The notes under the pieces: model-generated | Database searches by the model: none | Seen by the model: the letters and a program-made list of their open reading frames with translations, nothing else | What the model was told of the DNA's origin: nothing | Position numbers and translations under genes: made by a program | Shown: one piece after another, positions 40,288 to 49,911 of the stretch | How the letters are laid out: every line of letters starts with the position of its first letter | Numbering within the stretch: position 1 is the stretch's first letter | Origin: Pantoea sp. SOD02 | GTDB taxonomy: Bacteria; Pseudomonadota; Gammaproteobacteria; Enterobacterales; Enterobacteriaceae | Length of the DNA stretch: 64,000 nucleotides | NCBI RefSeq assembly: GCF_024707505.1 | Contig: NZ_CP102604.1 | Span: forward strand, 3,844,001 to 3,908,000 | Direction: 5' to 3'

Positions 40288-42342
40288 CTAACGCTTCCTG
40301 CGCCCTGTATTGACCGCAGTTAGCAAGCCCGGCACTTTTCCTCTAAACATCTCTTCTAAAGTGACGCTTAACTTGCGCCGCCAGTTCGGATATTCATCCA
40401 CCGTGCCCGGCACATTGACCGGTGAAGACATAGCCAGCCAATCTTCTGGTTGCAGCCCCAGTAATGCGCTGTTAGTCCGCGCCAGATAGCGGTGGAAGCC
40501 GCGATTGAGCACCGGTGTGAAGGACACTCGGCTGGCAACGAAGCTTTGGCGCGCAGGCAACGTATTCATCTGATGCAGCGCATCTAATAGCGCCTGTTTT
40601 TGTTTATCCCTTTGTCCCAGCAAGGGAATCAACACGCTTTCTTTGTACAAGCCCAGTTTGTGCCCCAGAGAAAGATCCTTAAATCCCCAGAATCCCGCCA
40701 ACGTCGGCAAATCATGCGTACTGGCGCTGGCAATCGACTGTGCGGGATACTCGTGCGGCTGACGGTAACTGCCATCGCCGTGCTGCTCGAAGAACAACAC
40801 TTTCCACGAGAAAATACCGCTGTTGCGCAGCAGGCTGACGATCTCTTTCGGCACCGTCCCCAGATCTTCGCCGATCACCATGCAGCGATGGCGCTGACTC
40901 TCCAGTGCGAGGATCGCCAACAGATCGTGCACCGGATACGCCACGTAAGCGCCTTTATCCGCGCTTTCACCGTAGGGAATCCACCACAAACGCAGCAATG
41001 CCATGACGTGATCGATACGCAAGGCGCCGCAGTCGCGCATATTGGCGCGCAGCAGATCGATAAACGGTTGATAGCCACGCGCGCGCATCACATGCGGATC
41101 GAGCGGCGGCAAACTCCAGTTTTGTCCCTGCGGACCGAGACGATCCGGCGGCGCGCCGACGGATGCACCGAGTTTATACAGTTCCGGATCCTGCCAGGTT
41201 TCCGCGCTGCCCTGCGCCACGCCGACCGCCAGGTCGCGGTATAGTCCTACTTCCATGCCAAGTTGCTGACTGATCTGACAGCAGATGGCGAACTGCTCTT
41301 GCGCTACCCACTGCAACCAGCTCCAGAACTGAATTTCATCCTCGTGCTGCGCGCACCATTGCTGCACCTCCGGCAACAAGGCATTGCGCCAGCCTTCCGG
41401 CCAGTTCGCCCAACCCCATTCATCGGGATGTTGCTGGCTGCGCTCGGCGAGAATGCCATCAAACGCCGCCTGATAACGCAGATGATCGCCGCCTTCAACG
41501 ATAAATTGCTGGAACGAAGCATCATCAGCGGCGCGAGGCTGAAAGCGCTGCCACGCAAAGCGCAGCGCCGTCAATTTCAGTTCGGCCACCGCGCTGTAAT
41601 CGACAAACTTGGCCGCGCGCGCTTGCTCCAGCGCCTTACGTGTTTTCGCCATTTGCCACCAACGCTGCGCTGCTTCGCTGTGCTGGAAATCCTCCAGCCG
41701 GTTCACGTCGATATACAACACGTTGAGCCAGCGCCGCGAGGTTGGGCTGTAAGGACTGGCGTTTTCTGGCTGTGCAGGATAAAGCGCATGCAAAGGATTG
41801 AGGCCGACAAAATCACCGCCATAATCGGCGACCTTCTCCAGCATTTGCGCTAAATCGCCGAAGTCACCGATGCCCCAATTGTCATCCGAGCGCAGCGTGT
41901 AGAGCTGCACCAACGCGCCCCACAGTTTCTCGCCTTGCTCGATGGATTCGGGGATAAAGCAACGACGTGGCGCGATGATAATGCGCGTCTGCCACTGTTG
42001 GCGGCCTTTGCGCAACGTGAGCTGGTGATAACCTTGTGACAAACGCGGCGGCAATGTCAGCAATTCCCCGCCTTGCACCTCGCCTTTGAAGCTTTTGCCC
42101 TGTTCGGTTTGTAGCTGCCAGGAAAAAGTGCCGCTGCCTTGTGGCGTCAATTGGCGCTTGCTGCGTGCGGCAAAGACCTGCACCGGCGGCAGCGGTGGCG
42201 CTTTGCCGGTTGGCGTTTCCATGACCGCCAGCAGCGCGCGTTTGGTCTCATCGCTGATGGTTTCCGGCTCGCCGTGAGCGTTGATAAAGCGCAGCGAAAT
42301 GCCGGCATCCTGTGCCGCCTGATCCAGCTTGTTAAGCGTCAT
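40288..42342 (-). CDS. malQ: 4-alpha-glucanotransferase (amylomaltase)
   Basis: A 684-residue GH77 enzyme (E. coli 694) that transfers maltodextrin segments and frees glucose during maltose use. GH77 motifs are visible: SPTSRRWLNVLYIDV, RIDHVMALLRLWWIP with the nucleophile Asp, VIGEDLGTVP with the catalytic Glu, and ASTHDLPTLAGFW. I set the start at 42342 (MTLNKLDQAAQDAGISLRF); the open frame continues to 42411 through a hairpin repeat. It lies 50 bases downstream of malP, with a GTAG hairpin between them. Confidence 0.95.
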   Translation of the reverse strand: MTLNKLDQAAQDAGISLRFINAHGEPETISDETKRALLAVMETPTGKAPPLPPVQVFAARSKRQLTPQGSGTFSWQLQTEQGKSFKGEVQGGELLTLPPRLSQGYHQLTLRKGRQQWQTRIIIAPRRCFIPESIEQGEKLWGALVQLYTLRSDDNWGIGDFGDLAQMLEKVADYGGDFVGLNPLHALYPAQPENASPYSPTSRRWLNVLYIDVNRLEDFQHSEAAQRWWQMAKTRKALEQARAAKFVDYSAVAELKLTALRFAWQRFQPRAADDASFQQFIVEGGDHLRYQAAFDGILAERSQQHPDEWGWANWPEGWRNALLPEVQQWCAQHEDEIQFWSWLQWVAQEQFAICCQISQQLGMEVGLYRDLAVGVAQGSAETWQDPELYKLGASVGAPPDRLGPQGQNWSLPPLDPHVMRARGYQPFIDLLRANMRDCGALRIDHVMALLRLWWIPYGESADKGAYVAYPVHDLLAILALESQRHRCMVIGEDLGTVPKEIVSLLRNSGIFSWKVLFFEQHGDGSYRQPHEYPAQSIASASTHDLPTLAGFWGFKDLSLGHKLGLYKESVLIPLLGQRDKQKQALLDALHQMNTLPARQSFVASRVSFTPVLNRGFHRYLARTNSALLGLQPEDWLAMSSPVNVPGTVDEYPNWRRKLSVTLEEMFRGKVPGLLTAVNTGRRKR

Positions 42343-42358
42343 TGCTTCTCCGAAATTT

Positions 42359-42382
42359 GTAGGATCGCCATTCATGGCGACC
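42359..42382 (+). repeat. GTAG hairpin repeat between malP and malQ
   Basis: GTAGG-A-TCGCCAT foot and left arm with one mismatch, right arm ATGGCGACC. It is the only copy located inside a probable operon, between malP and malQ. Confidence 0.75.
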
Positions 42383-42392
42383 GAAATATCGA

Positions 42393-44798
42393 TTATCGTG
42401 CCGCCTGCCAAATCCGCTGCTGGTAATCACGAATCGAGCGGTCAGAACTGAAACGGCCAGTATGTGCGGTATTCAGAATGGCCGCGCGCGTCCAGGCTTC
42501 CTGATTCTTCCACAACGCTTCCACCTGCTGCTGTGCGGCGATGTAGGCATCAAAGTCAGCCAGCACCAGCCAGGGATCGCCATTTTTGGTCAGGCTTTGC
42601 AGCATCAGGTCAAACGCGTGCTTATCGCCGTCGCTGAACTTGCCCTTCTCCAGCTCCTTCAGCAAACCATCCAGATAAGGATTCTGTTTGCGCAACTTTT
42701 TCGGGCTGTAGCCGCCCGCCTTCAGCGCCTTCACCTCGTCCACGCTGTTACCGAAAATAAAGATATTCTTCGCACCCACCGCTTCGGCAATCTCCACGTT
42801 GGCGCCGTCCAGCGTGCCAATGGTTAACGCGCCGTTCAGCGCCAGCTTCATATTGCCGGTGCCAGAAGCTTCATAACCGGCGGTAGAAATCTGCTCGGAG
42901 AGATCGGCGGCCGGAATCATCAGCTCTGCGGCGGTGATGCGGTAATCCGGGATAAACACCACTTTGAGGCGATCGCCGACACGCGGATCGTTGTTGATCA
43001 CCTCCGCCACTTTGTTGATGGCATAGATGATGTTTTTGGCGAGGTAATAGCCGGGCGCGGCTTTGGCGCCAAACAGAAACACGCGCGGTACAAAATCGGG
43101 GTTATCCGGGTTATCGCGCAGCTGGCGATAGCAGTGCAGCATATGCAGCAAACTGAGGTGCTGACGTTTGTACTCGTGCAGCCGCTTAATCTGTACGTCA
43201 AACAGCGCATCCGGATTGATATCAATGCCGGTCACGCGCTTGATGTAGAGCGTCAGCCGCTGTTTGTTTTGCTGTTTGATGTCGCGGAACTGCTGACGAA
43301 ACGCTTTTTTGCGGGCGAAAGGTGCCAGCCACGCCAGCGCATCAAGATCGTTGGCCCACTCAACCTGCAGGCTGTCATCGATCAGCGTCGACAGCAGCGG
43401 ATTGCATTGTTTCAACCAGCGGCGCGGCGTAATGCCGTTGGTGACGTTATGGAATTTATTCGGCCACAGCAGGTGATACTCCGGGAACAGATCTTTCACC
43501 ACCAGCTCGGAGTGCAGCGCCGCCACGCCGTTGACGGCGAAACAGCTCACCACGCACAGATTTGCCATGCGAACCTGACCGTCGGCCACCACCGCCAGCT
43601 TGTGCCAGGTGGCTTTGTCGTCCGGCCACTGTTTCTTCACCACCTTTTTCAGGCGGCGATTAATCTCACGGATAATCAACATATGGCGCGGCAGCAGGTC
43701 ACGCACCAGCTTCTCATCCCAACGCTCCAGCGCTTCCGGCATCAGCGTGTGGTTGGTGTAGGCAAAGGTGCGACTGGTGATGTGCCACGCATCGTCCCAA
43801 CTCAATTGATGCTCATCCAGCAGCACGCGCAGCATCTCCGGAATGGCGATGGTGGGATGCGTGTCGTTAAGCTGGATCACTTCGAAATCAGGCAAAGTGC
43901 GAATGGCGCGCCCGGCGAGATGATGACGCCGCAGAATATCGCCCACCGCGCAGGCGCACTGGAAATACTGCTGCATCAGGCGCAGCCGCTTACCTTCGGC
44001 ATGATTATCATTGGGATAGAGCACTTTGGTCAGCTTGTCGGCTTCGATGCCTTGCTGCTCAGCCTGCAGAAATTGGCCGTTGTTAAACGCGGTGAGATCG
44101 AACGGCTGCGCGCTAGTGGCTTTCCACAGTCGCAGCGGCAAAGTAATGCCGTTGCGATAACCGACCACCGGCAAATCCCAGGCTTCACCTTTGAGGTGAA
44201 TTTTAGGTCGCCAGAGGATGCTGCCATCGTGGTTCTCCTTTACCTTGCCGCCGAGGCCAACCTGCACATCCAGCGCGGCGTTATGGCGGAACCACGGATA
44301 GCGATCGCGCTGCCAATCATCCGGCGCTTCCTGCTGCTGTCCATCGGCAAACGTCTGGCGAAACAAGCCGTATTGATAATTGAGGCCGTGGCCCATCGCC
44401 GCCTGGCCGACGGTCGCCATTGAATCCATATAGCAGGCGGCCAAGCGCCCCAATCCGCCGTTGCCGAGTGCTGGATCCACTTCCTCTTCCAGCAGTTCGC
44501 TCAGTTCAATCTGATGTTCCGCCAGCGCGGCTTGCACCTCGTTGTACCAGCCAAGATTGAGAAGATTGTTGCCGGTTAAACGCCCCAGCAGAAACTCCAT
44601 CGACAGATAGTTGACGTGGCGCTGCCCTTGTTTCGGTGGCGCAGGTGGTTGCGTCGCCAGCATTTCTGCCAGCACGCTACTCAGCGCCTGCCACCATTGG
44701 TGCGGTGTCATTTGCTGAGCGGAAGTGAGTCCAAGATGTTGCCATTGGCGAGTAAGAGCGGCGTCGAAACGTGTTTTATTGAATTTTTGCTGCGACAT
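42393..44798 (-). CDS. malP: Maltodextrin phosphorylase
   Basis: An 801-residue GT35 phosphorylase (E. coli MalP 797) that splits glucose-1-phosphate from maltodextrins. It aligns throughout ([68 protein letters not shown]). The pyridoxal-phosphate lysine is in [14 protein letters not shown] near residue 645. It lacks an N-terminal regulatory extension, as is usual for the bacterial enzyme. In E. coli malT is divergent from malPQ; here glpR lies upstream instead. No convincing MalT boxes were found in the 226-base upstream gap. Confidence 0.97.
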   Translation of the reverse strand: MSQQKFNKTRFDAALTRQWQHLGLTSAQQMTPHQWWQALSSVLAEMLATQPPAPPKQGQRHVNYLSMEFLLGRLTGNNLLNLGWYNEVQAALAEHQIELSELLEEEVDPALGNGGLGRLAACYMDSMATVGQAAMGHGLNYQYGLFRQTFADGQQQEAPDDWQRDRYPWFRHNAALDVQVGLGGKVKENHDGSILWRPKIHLKGEAWDLPVVGYRNGITLPLRLWKATSAQPFDLTAFNNGQFLQAEQQGIEADKLTKVLYPNDNHAEGKRLRLMQQYFQCACAVGDILRRHHLAGRAIRTLPDFEVIQLNDTHPTIAIPEMLRVLLDEHQLSWDDAWHITSRTFAYTNHTLMPEALERWDEKLVRDLLPRHMLIIREINRRLKKVVKKQWPDDKATWHKLAVVADGQVRMANLCVVSCFAVNGVAALHSELVVKDLFPEYHLLWPNKFHNVTNGITPRRWLKQCNPLLSTLIDDSLQVEWANDLDALAWLAPFARKKAFRQQFRDIKQQNKQRLTLYIKRVTGIDINPDALFDVQIKRLHEYKRQHLSLLHMLHCYRQLRDNPDNPDFVPRVFLFGAKAAPGYYLAKNIIYAINKVAEVINNDPRVGDRLKVVFIPDYRITAAELMIPAADLSEQISTAGYEASGTGNMKLALNGALTIGTLDGANVEIAEAVGAKNIFIFGNSVDEVKALKAGGYSPKKLRKQNPYLDGLLKELEKGKFSDGDKHAFDLMLQSLTKNGDPWLVLADFDAYIAAQQQVEALWKNQEAWTRAAILNTAHTGRFSSDRSIRDYQQRIWQAAR

Positions 44799-44937
44799 AT
44801 CAATCCCTTCGTGTCCGTTAACGGTAAAGCCGGGGCGAGCGCAAGAGGTGAAAGGATAAGTAAAGCTGGGGCCGCAGAAAAAAGCGACAGGGAAATGTCA
44901 GTACCAGGAAAAAAATCGTGCACGCTGGGTATCGAAC

Positions 44938-44957
44938 GGTCGCCATTCATGGCGACC
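44938..44957. repeat. GTAG-less copy of the hairpin repeat
   Basis: Perfect arms GGTCGCCAT and ATGGCGACC around TC, but without an adjacent GTAG. It is the first of three clustered copies upstream of malP. Confidence 0.7.
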
Positions 44958-44958
44958 T

Positions 44959-44978
44959 GGTGCGCATAAATACGCACT
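44959..44978. repeat. Degenerate hairpin repeat of the GTGCGCAT arm type
   Basis: GGTGCGCAT ... ACGCACT, a decayed copy of the swapped-arm form, directly after the preceding copy. Confidence 0.5.
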
Positions 44979-44987
44979 CAATCCTTT

Positions 44988-45011
44988 GTAGGGTCGACAT
45001 TCATGGCGACC
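44988..45011 (+). repeat. GTAG hairpin repeat with one arm mismatch
   Basis: GTAG foot, left arm GGTCGACAT, right arm ATGGCGACC. It ends 13 bases before the glpR stop codon on the opposite strand. Confidence 0.75.
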
Positions 45012-45024
45012 GTTTACCACGCTA

Positions 45025-45783
45025 TCAACACAATTCGAGATGAACTTCGTGCTGCTCAATCACTTTCAGCACGCTAGCCGGCGGGCTTTGATCGGTATAC
45101 ATGTAATCAATCAGGCTCATATTGCCGAGGTTGACCATCGCATTGCGGCCAAACTTCGAGTGATCCACCACCAGCATCACGCAGCGTGAGTTTTCGATAA
45201 TGGCGCGTTTGGTGCGCACTTCGTGATAATCGAACTCCAGCAGCGAACCATCCATATCAATGCCGCTGATACCGAGAATGCCGTAATCGAGGCGGAACTG
45301 CGAAATGAAGTCCAGCGTCGCTTCGCCCATGATGCCACCATCGCGCGTGCGCACTTCGCCACCGGCGATAATCACGCGGAAATCCGGTTTCGCCATCAGC
45401 AGAATCGCTACATTGAGATTGTTAGTCACTACGCGCAGATTGTTGTGGTTGAGCAGCGCATGCGCCACCGCTTCCGGCGTGGTGCCGATATCAATAAACA
45501 GCGTCGCGCCATCGGGGATCTGGCTCGCTACACGCTCGGCGATGCGCGCTTTCTCCGCCGACCACATCATCTTACGATCCTGCCATGCTGTATTTTCTGA
45601 GCTGGACGGCAACGCCGCCCCGCCGTGATGACGCATGATTTTGTTCTGATCGGCCAGGTCGTTCAGGTCACGCCGAATGGTTTGCGGGCTGACTTCAAAG
45701 TGATCCACCAACTCTTCGGTACTGACATATCCCTGACGCCGGACCAGATCGATAATGGCGTCATGACGTTGCGTCTGCTTCAC
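45025..45783 (-). CDS. glpR: Glycerol-3-phosphate regulon repressor
   Basis: A 252-residue DeoR-family repressor, same length as E. coli GlpR, released from DNA by glycerol-3-phosphate. The N-terminal helix-turn-helix is VSTEELVDHFEVSPQTIRRDLNDLADQ (about 18-44), and the sugar-phosphate domain has DIGTTPEAVAHAL, TNNLNVA and GGEVRTRDGGIMG. It is the last gene of glpE-glpG-glpR. GlpR operators are present ahead of the divergent glpD. Confidence 0.97.
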   Translation of the reverse strand: MKQTQRHDAIIDLVRRQGYVSTEELVDHFEVSPQTIRRDLNDLADQNKIMRHHGGAALPSSSENTAWQDRKMMWSAEKARIAERVASQIPDGATLFIDIGTTPEAVAHALLNHNNLRVVTNNLNVAILLMAKPDFRVIIAGGEVRTRDGGIMGEATLDFISQFRLDYGILGISGIDMDGSLLEFDYHEVRTKRAIIENSRCVMLVVDHSKFGRNAMVNLGNMSLIDYMYTDQSPPASVLKVIEQHEVHLELC

Positions 45784-45825
45784 ATCTCTCTCCTCGGCTC
45801 GTAGCCGCTTCTTTTATTGGTGCTG

Positions 45826-46653
45826 CTAACGACGCGTAATCTTACGCGTATCAACAAATGCCATCGCTAAACCCACCAGCAAGCCGGTGACGTGCGCGGC
45901 GTTGGCGATCGACAGACCAAATGCGCCGTACCAGCCAATCACCAACCATACGACCGCGAAGCCAATCAGGCCGCGCTCAAGATAAATACCACTTTCGGGA
46001 TCGCGCTCGCCGCGCAGCCAGCAGTAACCCATCAGCGCGTAAACCACGCCCGATAAGCCACCAAACAGCACGCCGCTAAACTTGGCCTGCATCCAGCCGG
46101 TTAGCAACGCCGAGATCAGCATAATCACAAACAGCTTGCCGCTGCCGAGACGCTTTTCGACCGCACCGCCGAGATACCACCACCACATCAGGTTGAACAG
46201 GATGTGCAGCAGCGAGAAGTGCAGCAACGCATGGCTAAACCAGCGCCACACCTGGAAATATTGCGAAGAGTCCGCCGGCCACGCCAGCCAATCCAGCGCC
46301 ACATCATCACCAACGATCTGCATCAGGATAAACACCGCGATGCAGGCGACCATGATGGTCATGGTGAGCGGACCTGCGCGTTCGCGAATGCTCGCCCAGA
46401 TGTTAGTGCGCTCGTAGCGCAAGCCACTTTCGGTACTGCCGCTATGCCAGCTGGCAGCCTGATAGCGCGGATGGTTGGGATCGCGCACAAACTGCGCGAG
46501 TTCGTTTTCGACCATCTCAAACTTACTGTCATCATCCAACATGATGACGAAGTGGCTTTCGCGCTCAATGCGTAGCGTCACGCCGCGTGTCGCCATGTAG
46601 TCGACAAACGCCTGCGCCATGCGCGGATTGTTAAACTGGGTGATGCGCATCAT
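45826..46653 (-). CDS. glpG: Rhomboid intramembrane serine protease GlpG
   Basis: A 275-residue inner-membrane protease (E. coli 276) with an N-terminal cytoplasmic domain and six membrane segments. The catalytic dyad is Ser201 in [11 protein letters not shown] and His254 in [16 protein letters not shown], the same numbers as in E. coli; the oxyanion residues [14 protein letters not shown] are present. It cleaves membrane proteins near the periplasmic face. The gene lies between glpE and glpR in one operon. Confidence 0.97.
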   Translation of the reverse strand: MMRITQFNNPRMAQAFVDYMATRGVTLRIERESHFVIMLDDDSKFEMVENELAQFVRDPNHPRYQAASWHSGSTESGLRYERTNIWASIRERAGPLTMTIMVACIAVFILMQIVGDDVALDWLAWPADSSQYFQVWRWFSHALLHFSLLHILFNLMWWWYLGGAVEKRLGSGKLFVIMLISALLTGWMQAKFSGVLFGGLSGVVYALMGYCWLRGERDPESGIYLERGLIGFAVVWLVIGWYGAFGLSIANAAHVTGLLVGLAMAFVDTRKITRR

Positions 46654-46682
46654 GCGGTGCTCTCCTTCCTTATGCGATGGGC

Positions 46683-47009
46683 TTAGGCGTCGCCGAGGGC
46701 AACCTGCGCCGGGAATGCCGCGCGCCAGGCGTCAAATCCGCCGTCAATGCTGTACGCCGCGCTGAATCCCTGGCCCAGCAAGAACTGCGCCGCGCCTTTG
46801 CTGCTGTTGCCGTGATAGCACATCACCAGCACCGGCAATGCCTGATTCGCGTTGGCGATGAAATCCGCCAGATTGTCATTGGTCAGATGCTGCGCGCCCG
46901 CCGCGTGGCCCATCATAAAGCTCTGCGGATCACGGATATCCACCAGCTGCGCACCTTGTGCCAGATGCTCTTGCGCCTGCAGGACATTAATACACTCGAA
47001 GGTTTCCAT
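46683..47009 (-). CDS. glpE: Thiosulfate sulfurtransferase GlpE (rhodanese)
   Basis: A 108-residue single-domain rhodanese, same length as in E. coli. The active-site loop is CYHGNSSK with the persulfide Cys64, preceded by [15 protein letters not shown]. The start at 47009 is chosen because GAGAGAC precedes it and METFECINV matches the family; the ATG at 47021 has no ribosome site. It transfers sulfur from thiosulfate; its link to glycerol metabolism is positional only. Confidence 0.95.
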   Translation of the reverse strand: METFECINVLQAQEHLAQGAQLVDIRDPQSFMMGHAAGAQHLTNDNLADFIANANQALPVLVMCYHGNSSKGAAQFLLGQGFSAAYSIDGGFDAWRAAFPAQVALGDA

Positions 47010-47067
47010 GGTGTCTCTCATTACTTGGTCACAATTAGCGGTTAAAAAATTACCGGTGTTGCTGCCA

Positions 47068-47091
47068 GGTCGCCATGAATGGCGCCCCTAC
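47068..47091 (-). repeat. GTAG hairpin repeat (left partner of a pair)
   Basis: Arms GGTCGCCAT and ATGGCGCCC with CTAC at the right end; one arm mismatch. Its GTAG foot faces the next copy 11 bases away. Confidence 0.75.
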
Positions 47092-47102
47092 GATTGCCCG
47101 GT

Positions 47103-47126
47103 GTAGGGTCGCCATTCATGGCAACC
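47103..47126 (+). repeat. GTAG hairpin repeat (right partner of a pair)
   Basis: GTAG foot, arms GGTCGCCAT and ATGGCAACC around TC; one arm mismatch. Confidence 0.75.
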
Positions 47127-47236
47127 TAAACATGCTCAACTCATAAGCATTACACAATTAGCGCCTAGTTTAACCTGAGAAGCCGCCGCGATAACCTGAC
47201 AACCTTTATGGTTATGTGATTTTTTTCCTGTCGGAA

Positions 47237-47252
47237 TGTTAGCTATATCACG
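47237..47252. promoter_or_regulatory. CRP-like site upstream of glpD
   Basis: TGTTA-N6-TCACG matches the CRP consensus at 8 of 10 positions and lies 50-90 bases upstream of the GlpR operators, a plausible activating position for glpD. E. coli glpD is catabolite-sensitive. Confidence 0.45.
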
Positions 47253-47286
47253 CAAAAATGTTTTTATTCAGTTAACCGCTGGCGTC

Positions 47287-47348
47287 GATGTTGGTTTCCG
47301 ATTATTATTACGCTCGAAAACGAACATTTTAGAACTATTCCGAACATC
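47287..47348. promoter_or_regulatory. Tandem GlpR operators at the glpD promoter
   Basis: The central site 47309-47328 matches the GlpR consensus WATGTTCGWTAWCGAACATW at 17 of 20 positions. A weaker site lies at 47287-47306 (ATGTT...CGA, about 14 of 20) and a right half-site CGAACAT at 47341-47347. The cluster ends 13 bases before the glpD start, so bound repressor would cover the promoter and ribosome site. Confidence 0.75.
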
Positions 47349-47360
47349 GGAGGAGATGAC

Positions 47361-48869
47361 GTGGAAACCAAAGACCTGATCGTGATCGGCGGCGGCATTA
47401 ACGGAGCCGGCATTGCAGTGGACGCTGCAGGACGCGGACTGTCGGTGCTGATGCTGGAGGCGCGGGATTTGGCCTGTGCAACCTCCTCCAACAGCTCGAA
47501 ATTGATTCACGGCGGCCTGCGCTACCTTGAGCACTATGAATTCCGCCTGGTGGGCGAAGCCTTAGCAGAACGTGAAGTGCTGCTGAAAATGGCGCCGCAC
47601 ATCGCTTTCCCGATGCGTTTCCGTCTGCCGCACCGTCCGCATCTGCGTCCGGCGTGGATGATCCGCATGGGCCTGTTTATGTACGATCGCCTCGGCAAAC
47701 GCACCACGCTGCCGGGCAGCAAAAGCCTGCGCTTTGGCGCGGATTCGGCCCTCAAGCCGGAGATCACGCGCGGATTCGAATATTCTGACTGCTGGGTTGA
47801 TGATGCGCGCATGGTGGTTCTCAACGCGCAGGAAGTGGAAAAACAGGGCGGCGAAGTGCGTACCCGCACTCGCGTGACCCGCGCCTGGCGTGAAGCCGGT
47901 TTGTGGATGGTAGAAGCCGAAGACATTGATACCGGCAAAACCTACACCTGGCGCGCTAAAGGTCTGGTCAATGCGGCCGGTCCGTGGGTAAAAGAGTTCT
48001 TCGACGATGGCCTGAAGCTGAAATCGCCGTACGGCATTCGTCTGATCAAAGGCAGCCACATTGTGGTGCCGCGCGTACACCGCGAAAAGCAGGCGTATAT
48101 CCTGCAGAACGAAGATAACCGTATCGTGTTTGTCATTCCGTGGATGGACGAGTTTTCCATCATTGGTACCACCGACGTGGAGTACAAAGGCGATCCGAAA
48201 GACGTGAAGATCGATGACAACGAAATCAGCTACCTGCTGAAAGTGTTCAACGGACACTTCAAACAGCAGCTGAGCAAAGATGACATCGTCTGGACTTACT
48301 CAGGCGTGCGTCCGCTGTGCGATGACGAATCGGATTCGCCGCAGGCCATCACCCGCGATTACACGCTGGATGTGCATGACGACAACGGCCAGGCGCCGCT
48401 GCTGTCGGTGTTCGGCGGTAAGCTGACTACCTATCGTAAGCTGGCGGAACATGCGCTGGAGAAACTGACCAAGTACTACCCGAACATCGGCCCAGCGTGG
48501 ACCAAAAACGCGGTATTACCGGGCGGTGATTTCTCTGGTTCACGCGATGATTACGCCGCTGGTCTGCGTCGTCGCTATCCGTTTATCAGCGAAGGTATGG
48601 CGCGTCACTTTGCGCGTACTTACGGCAGCCGCACCGAAGAGCTGCTGGCAGACGCGAAGAGCATCGACGATCTGGGCGAGAATTTCGGTCACGAGTTCTA
48701 CGAAGCCGAGCTGCGTTACCTGGTGAAAAACGAATGGGTACGCGAGCTGGATGATGCGATTTGGCGTCGTACCAAACAAGGTATGTGGCTGAGCGCTGCC
48801 GAGCAGGCACGTATTGCTGAGTGGCTGGCGGTCAACGCACAGAAACCCGCGTTGTCGTTAGCGTCATAA
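47361..48869 (+). CDS. glpD: Aerobic glycerol-3-phosphate dehydrogenase
   Basis: A 502-residue membrane-associated FAD enzyme (E. coli 501) that oxidises glycerol-3-phosphate to dihydroxyacetone phosphate and passes electrons to quinone. It opens with the FAD-binding IVIGGGINGAGIAVDAAGRGLSVLMLEA, followed by SSNSSKLIHGGLRYLE and GTTDVEYKGDP. It starts with GTG at 47361 behind CGGAGGAG. It is divergent from glpEGR and carries GlpR operators upstream; a terminator follows. Confidence 0.98.
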   Translation: METKDLIVIGGGINGAGIAVDAAGRGLSVLMLEARDLACATSSNSSKLIHGGLRYLEHYEFRLVGEALAEREVLLKMAPHIAFPMRFRLPHRPHLRPAWMIRMGLFMYDRLGKRTTLPGSKSLRFGADSALKPEITRGFEYSDCWVDDARMVVLNAQEVEKQGGEVRTRTRVTRAWREAGLWMVEAEDIDTGKTYTWRAKGLVNAAGPWVKEFFDDGLKLKSPYGIRLIKGSHIVVPRVHREKQAYILQNEDNRIVFVIPWMDEFSIIGTTDVEYKGDPKDVKIDDNEISYLLKVFNGHFKQQLSKDDIVWTYSGVRPLCDDESDSPQAITRDYTLDVHDDNGQAPLLSVFGGKLTTYRKLAEHALEKLTKYYPNIGPAWTKNAVLPGGDFSGSRDDYAAGLRRRYPFISEGMARHFARTYGSRTEELLADAKSIDDLGENFGHEFYEAELRYLVKNEWVRELDDAIWRRTKQGMWLSAAEQARIAEWLAVNAQKPALSLAS

Positions 48870-48878
48870 TATAAAAAA

Positions 48879-48900
48879 GGGGCGTCGTAAGTGACGCCCC
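48879..48900 (+). terminator. Terminator after glpD
   Basis: GGGGCGTC and GACGCCCC arms around GTAAGT, preceded by an A tract and followed by GTTTATG. It is followed at once by a GTAG hairpin. Confidence 0.75.
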
Positions 48901-48906
48901 GTTTAT

Positions 48907-48930
48907 GTAGGGTCGCCATTCATGGCGACC
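48907..48930 (+). repeat. GTAG hairpin repeat
   Basis: GTAG foot with perfect arms GGTCGCCAT and ATGGCGACC around TC, between convergent glpD and iolE. Confidence 0.85.
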
Positions 48931-48949
48931 TTTTCAATTCCTGCACTAT

Positions 48950-49846
48950 TTACAAACCCGCATTCTCACGAATGTACTTACGCGCTTTCACCGCATATTC
49001 GAACGGATTGGCCAGCGCCGGATCCTGTTCTGCTTCCACCACCATCCAGCCTTTATAGCCGTAATCGTCGAGGATTTTAAACACCGGTTTGAAATCGATC
49101 ACGCCATCGCCCGGCACGGTAAAGGTGCCTTTCTTCACGCCATCGAGGAACGACAGGGATTTCTCGCGCACTTCCGCGACCACGCTGTCGCGCACGTCTT
49201 TTAGATGCACGTGGAAAATACGCGGCAGATATTTGGTCAGCACATCCAGCATTGCCTGCTGTGAGCCTTCGGAATAGTAGATGTGGCCGGTATCGTACAG
49301 CAGGCCTACATTCTCATTGGTCGATTCCATAAAGCGATCAATCTCGGCTGGCGTCTGGATGCCTGTGCCCATGTGATGGTGCAGCGTCAAACGCATGCCT
49401 TTCTTCGCGGCAATCTCCGCCAGCTCGTTGTAGCCTTCCGCCGTTAAGCGCCACTCTTCATCGCTGAAAATCGGCTTCTGCTCCAGCACAGCCAGCGTGG
49501 TGCCCTGAATACTTTTGCTCTGCTCGGAGCAACCAATCACACGCGCGCCCATCGCATGCAGGAAGTTCATGTGATTGGTGAATTCGTCGATAGTTTTCGC
49601 TTTTTCGCCGTTGGCGAAGAAGGTGCTGAACCACGCATTGCAGATCTGAATACCACGGATATCCAGCATCGGCTTGAGAATCGCCGGATCGCGCGGGTAT
49701 TTGCTGCCCACTTCGCTACCGGTAAAGCCTGCCAGCGCCATTTCACTGACGGTTTGCTGGAAGGTGTTTTCGCTGCCCAGCTCCGGCATGTCGTCGTTGG
49801 TCCAGCCGATTGGCGCAATCGCCAGTTTAACGTTGTCTTTGTTCAT
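48950..49846 (-). CDS. iolE: Myo-inosose-2 dehydratase
   Basis: A 298-residue xylose-isomerase-like TIM-barrel enzyme, typical length for IolE, which dehydrates 2-keto-myo-inositol to 3D-trihydroxycyclohexane-1,2-dione. IolE features include [15 protein letters not shown] at the start, [28 protein letters not shown] and VPGDGVIDF, which carry the metal ligands. It is the third gene of the leftward iolD-iolG-iolE unit, separated from iolG by a small hairpin. Confidence 0.96.
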   Translation of the reverse strand: MNKDNVKLAIAPIGWTNDDMPELGSENTFQQTVSEMALAGFTGSEVGSKYPRDPAILKPMLDIRGIQICNAWFSTFFANGEKAKTIDEFTNHMNFLHAMGARVIGCSEQSKSIQGTTLAVLEQKPIFSDEEWRLTAEGYNELAEIAAKKGMRLTLHHHMGTGIQTPAEIDRFMESTNENVGLLYDTGHIYYSEGSQQAMLDVLTKYLPRIFHVHLKDVRDSVVAEVREKSLSFLDGVKKGTFTVPGDGVIDFKPVFKILDDYGYKGWMVVEAEQDPALANPFEYAVKARKYIRENAGL

Positions 49847-49868
49847 CTTGTTGTCCCTGATTCACAGA

Positions 49869-49886
49869 GGCGGCCGCTGAGCCGCC
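49869..49886 (-). other. Intercistronic hairpin between iolG and iolE
   Basis: GGCGGC and GCCGCC arms around CGCTGA, without a T tract, in the 65-base gap. It is probably an mRNA stability or processing element, not a terminator. Confidence 0.4.
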
Positions 49887-49911
49887 GAGGAGTATTTAGC
49901 GCACAGCTCAG

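Noticed and set aside
43134..44423. A 429-codon open frame antisense to malP
   Set aside because: A shadow of codon bias in a GC-rich gene; malP on the other strand is unmistakable. The same holds for the 351-codon frame antisense to tex (34096-35151).
44799..45024. Possible MalT boxes upstream of malP
   Set aside because: Only loose matches such as GGGGCGAG and GGATAAG were seen; none matches GGGGA(T/G)GAGG well enough or in the expected array.
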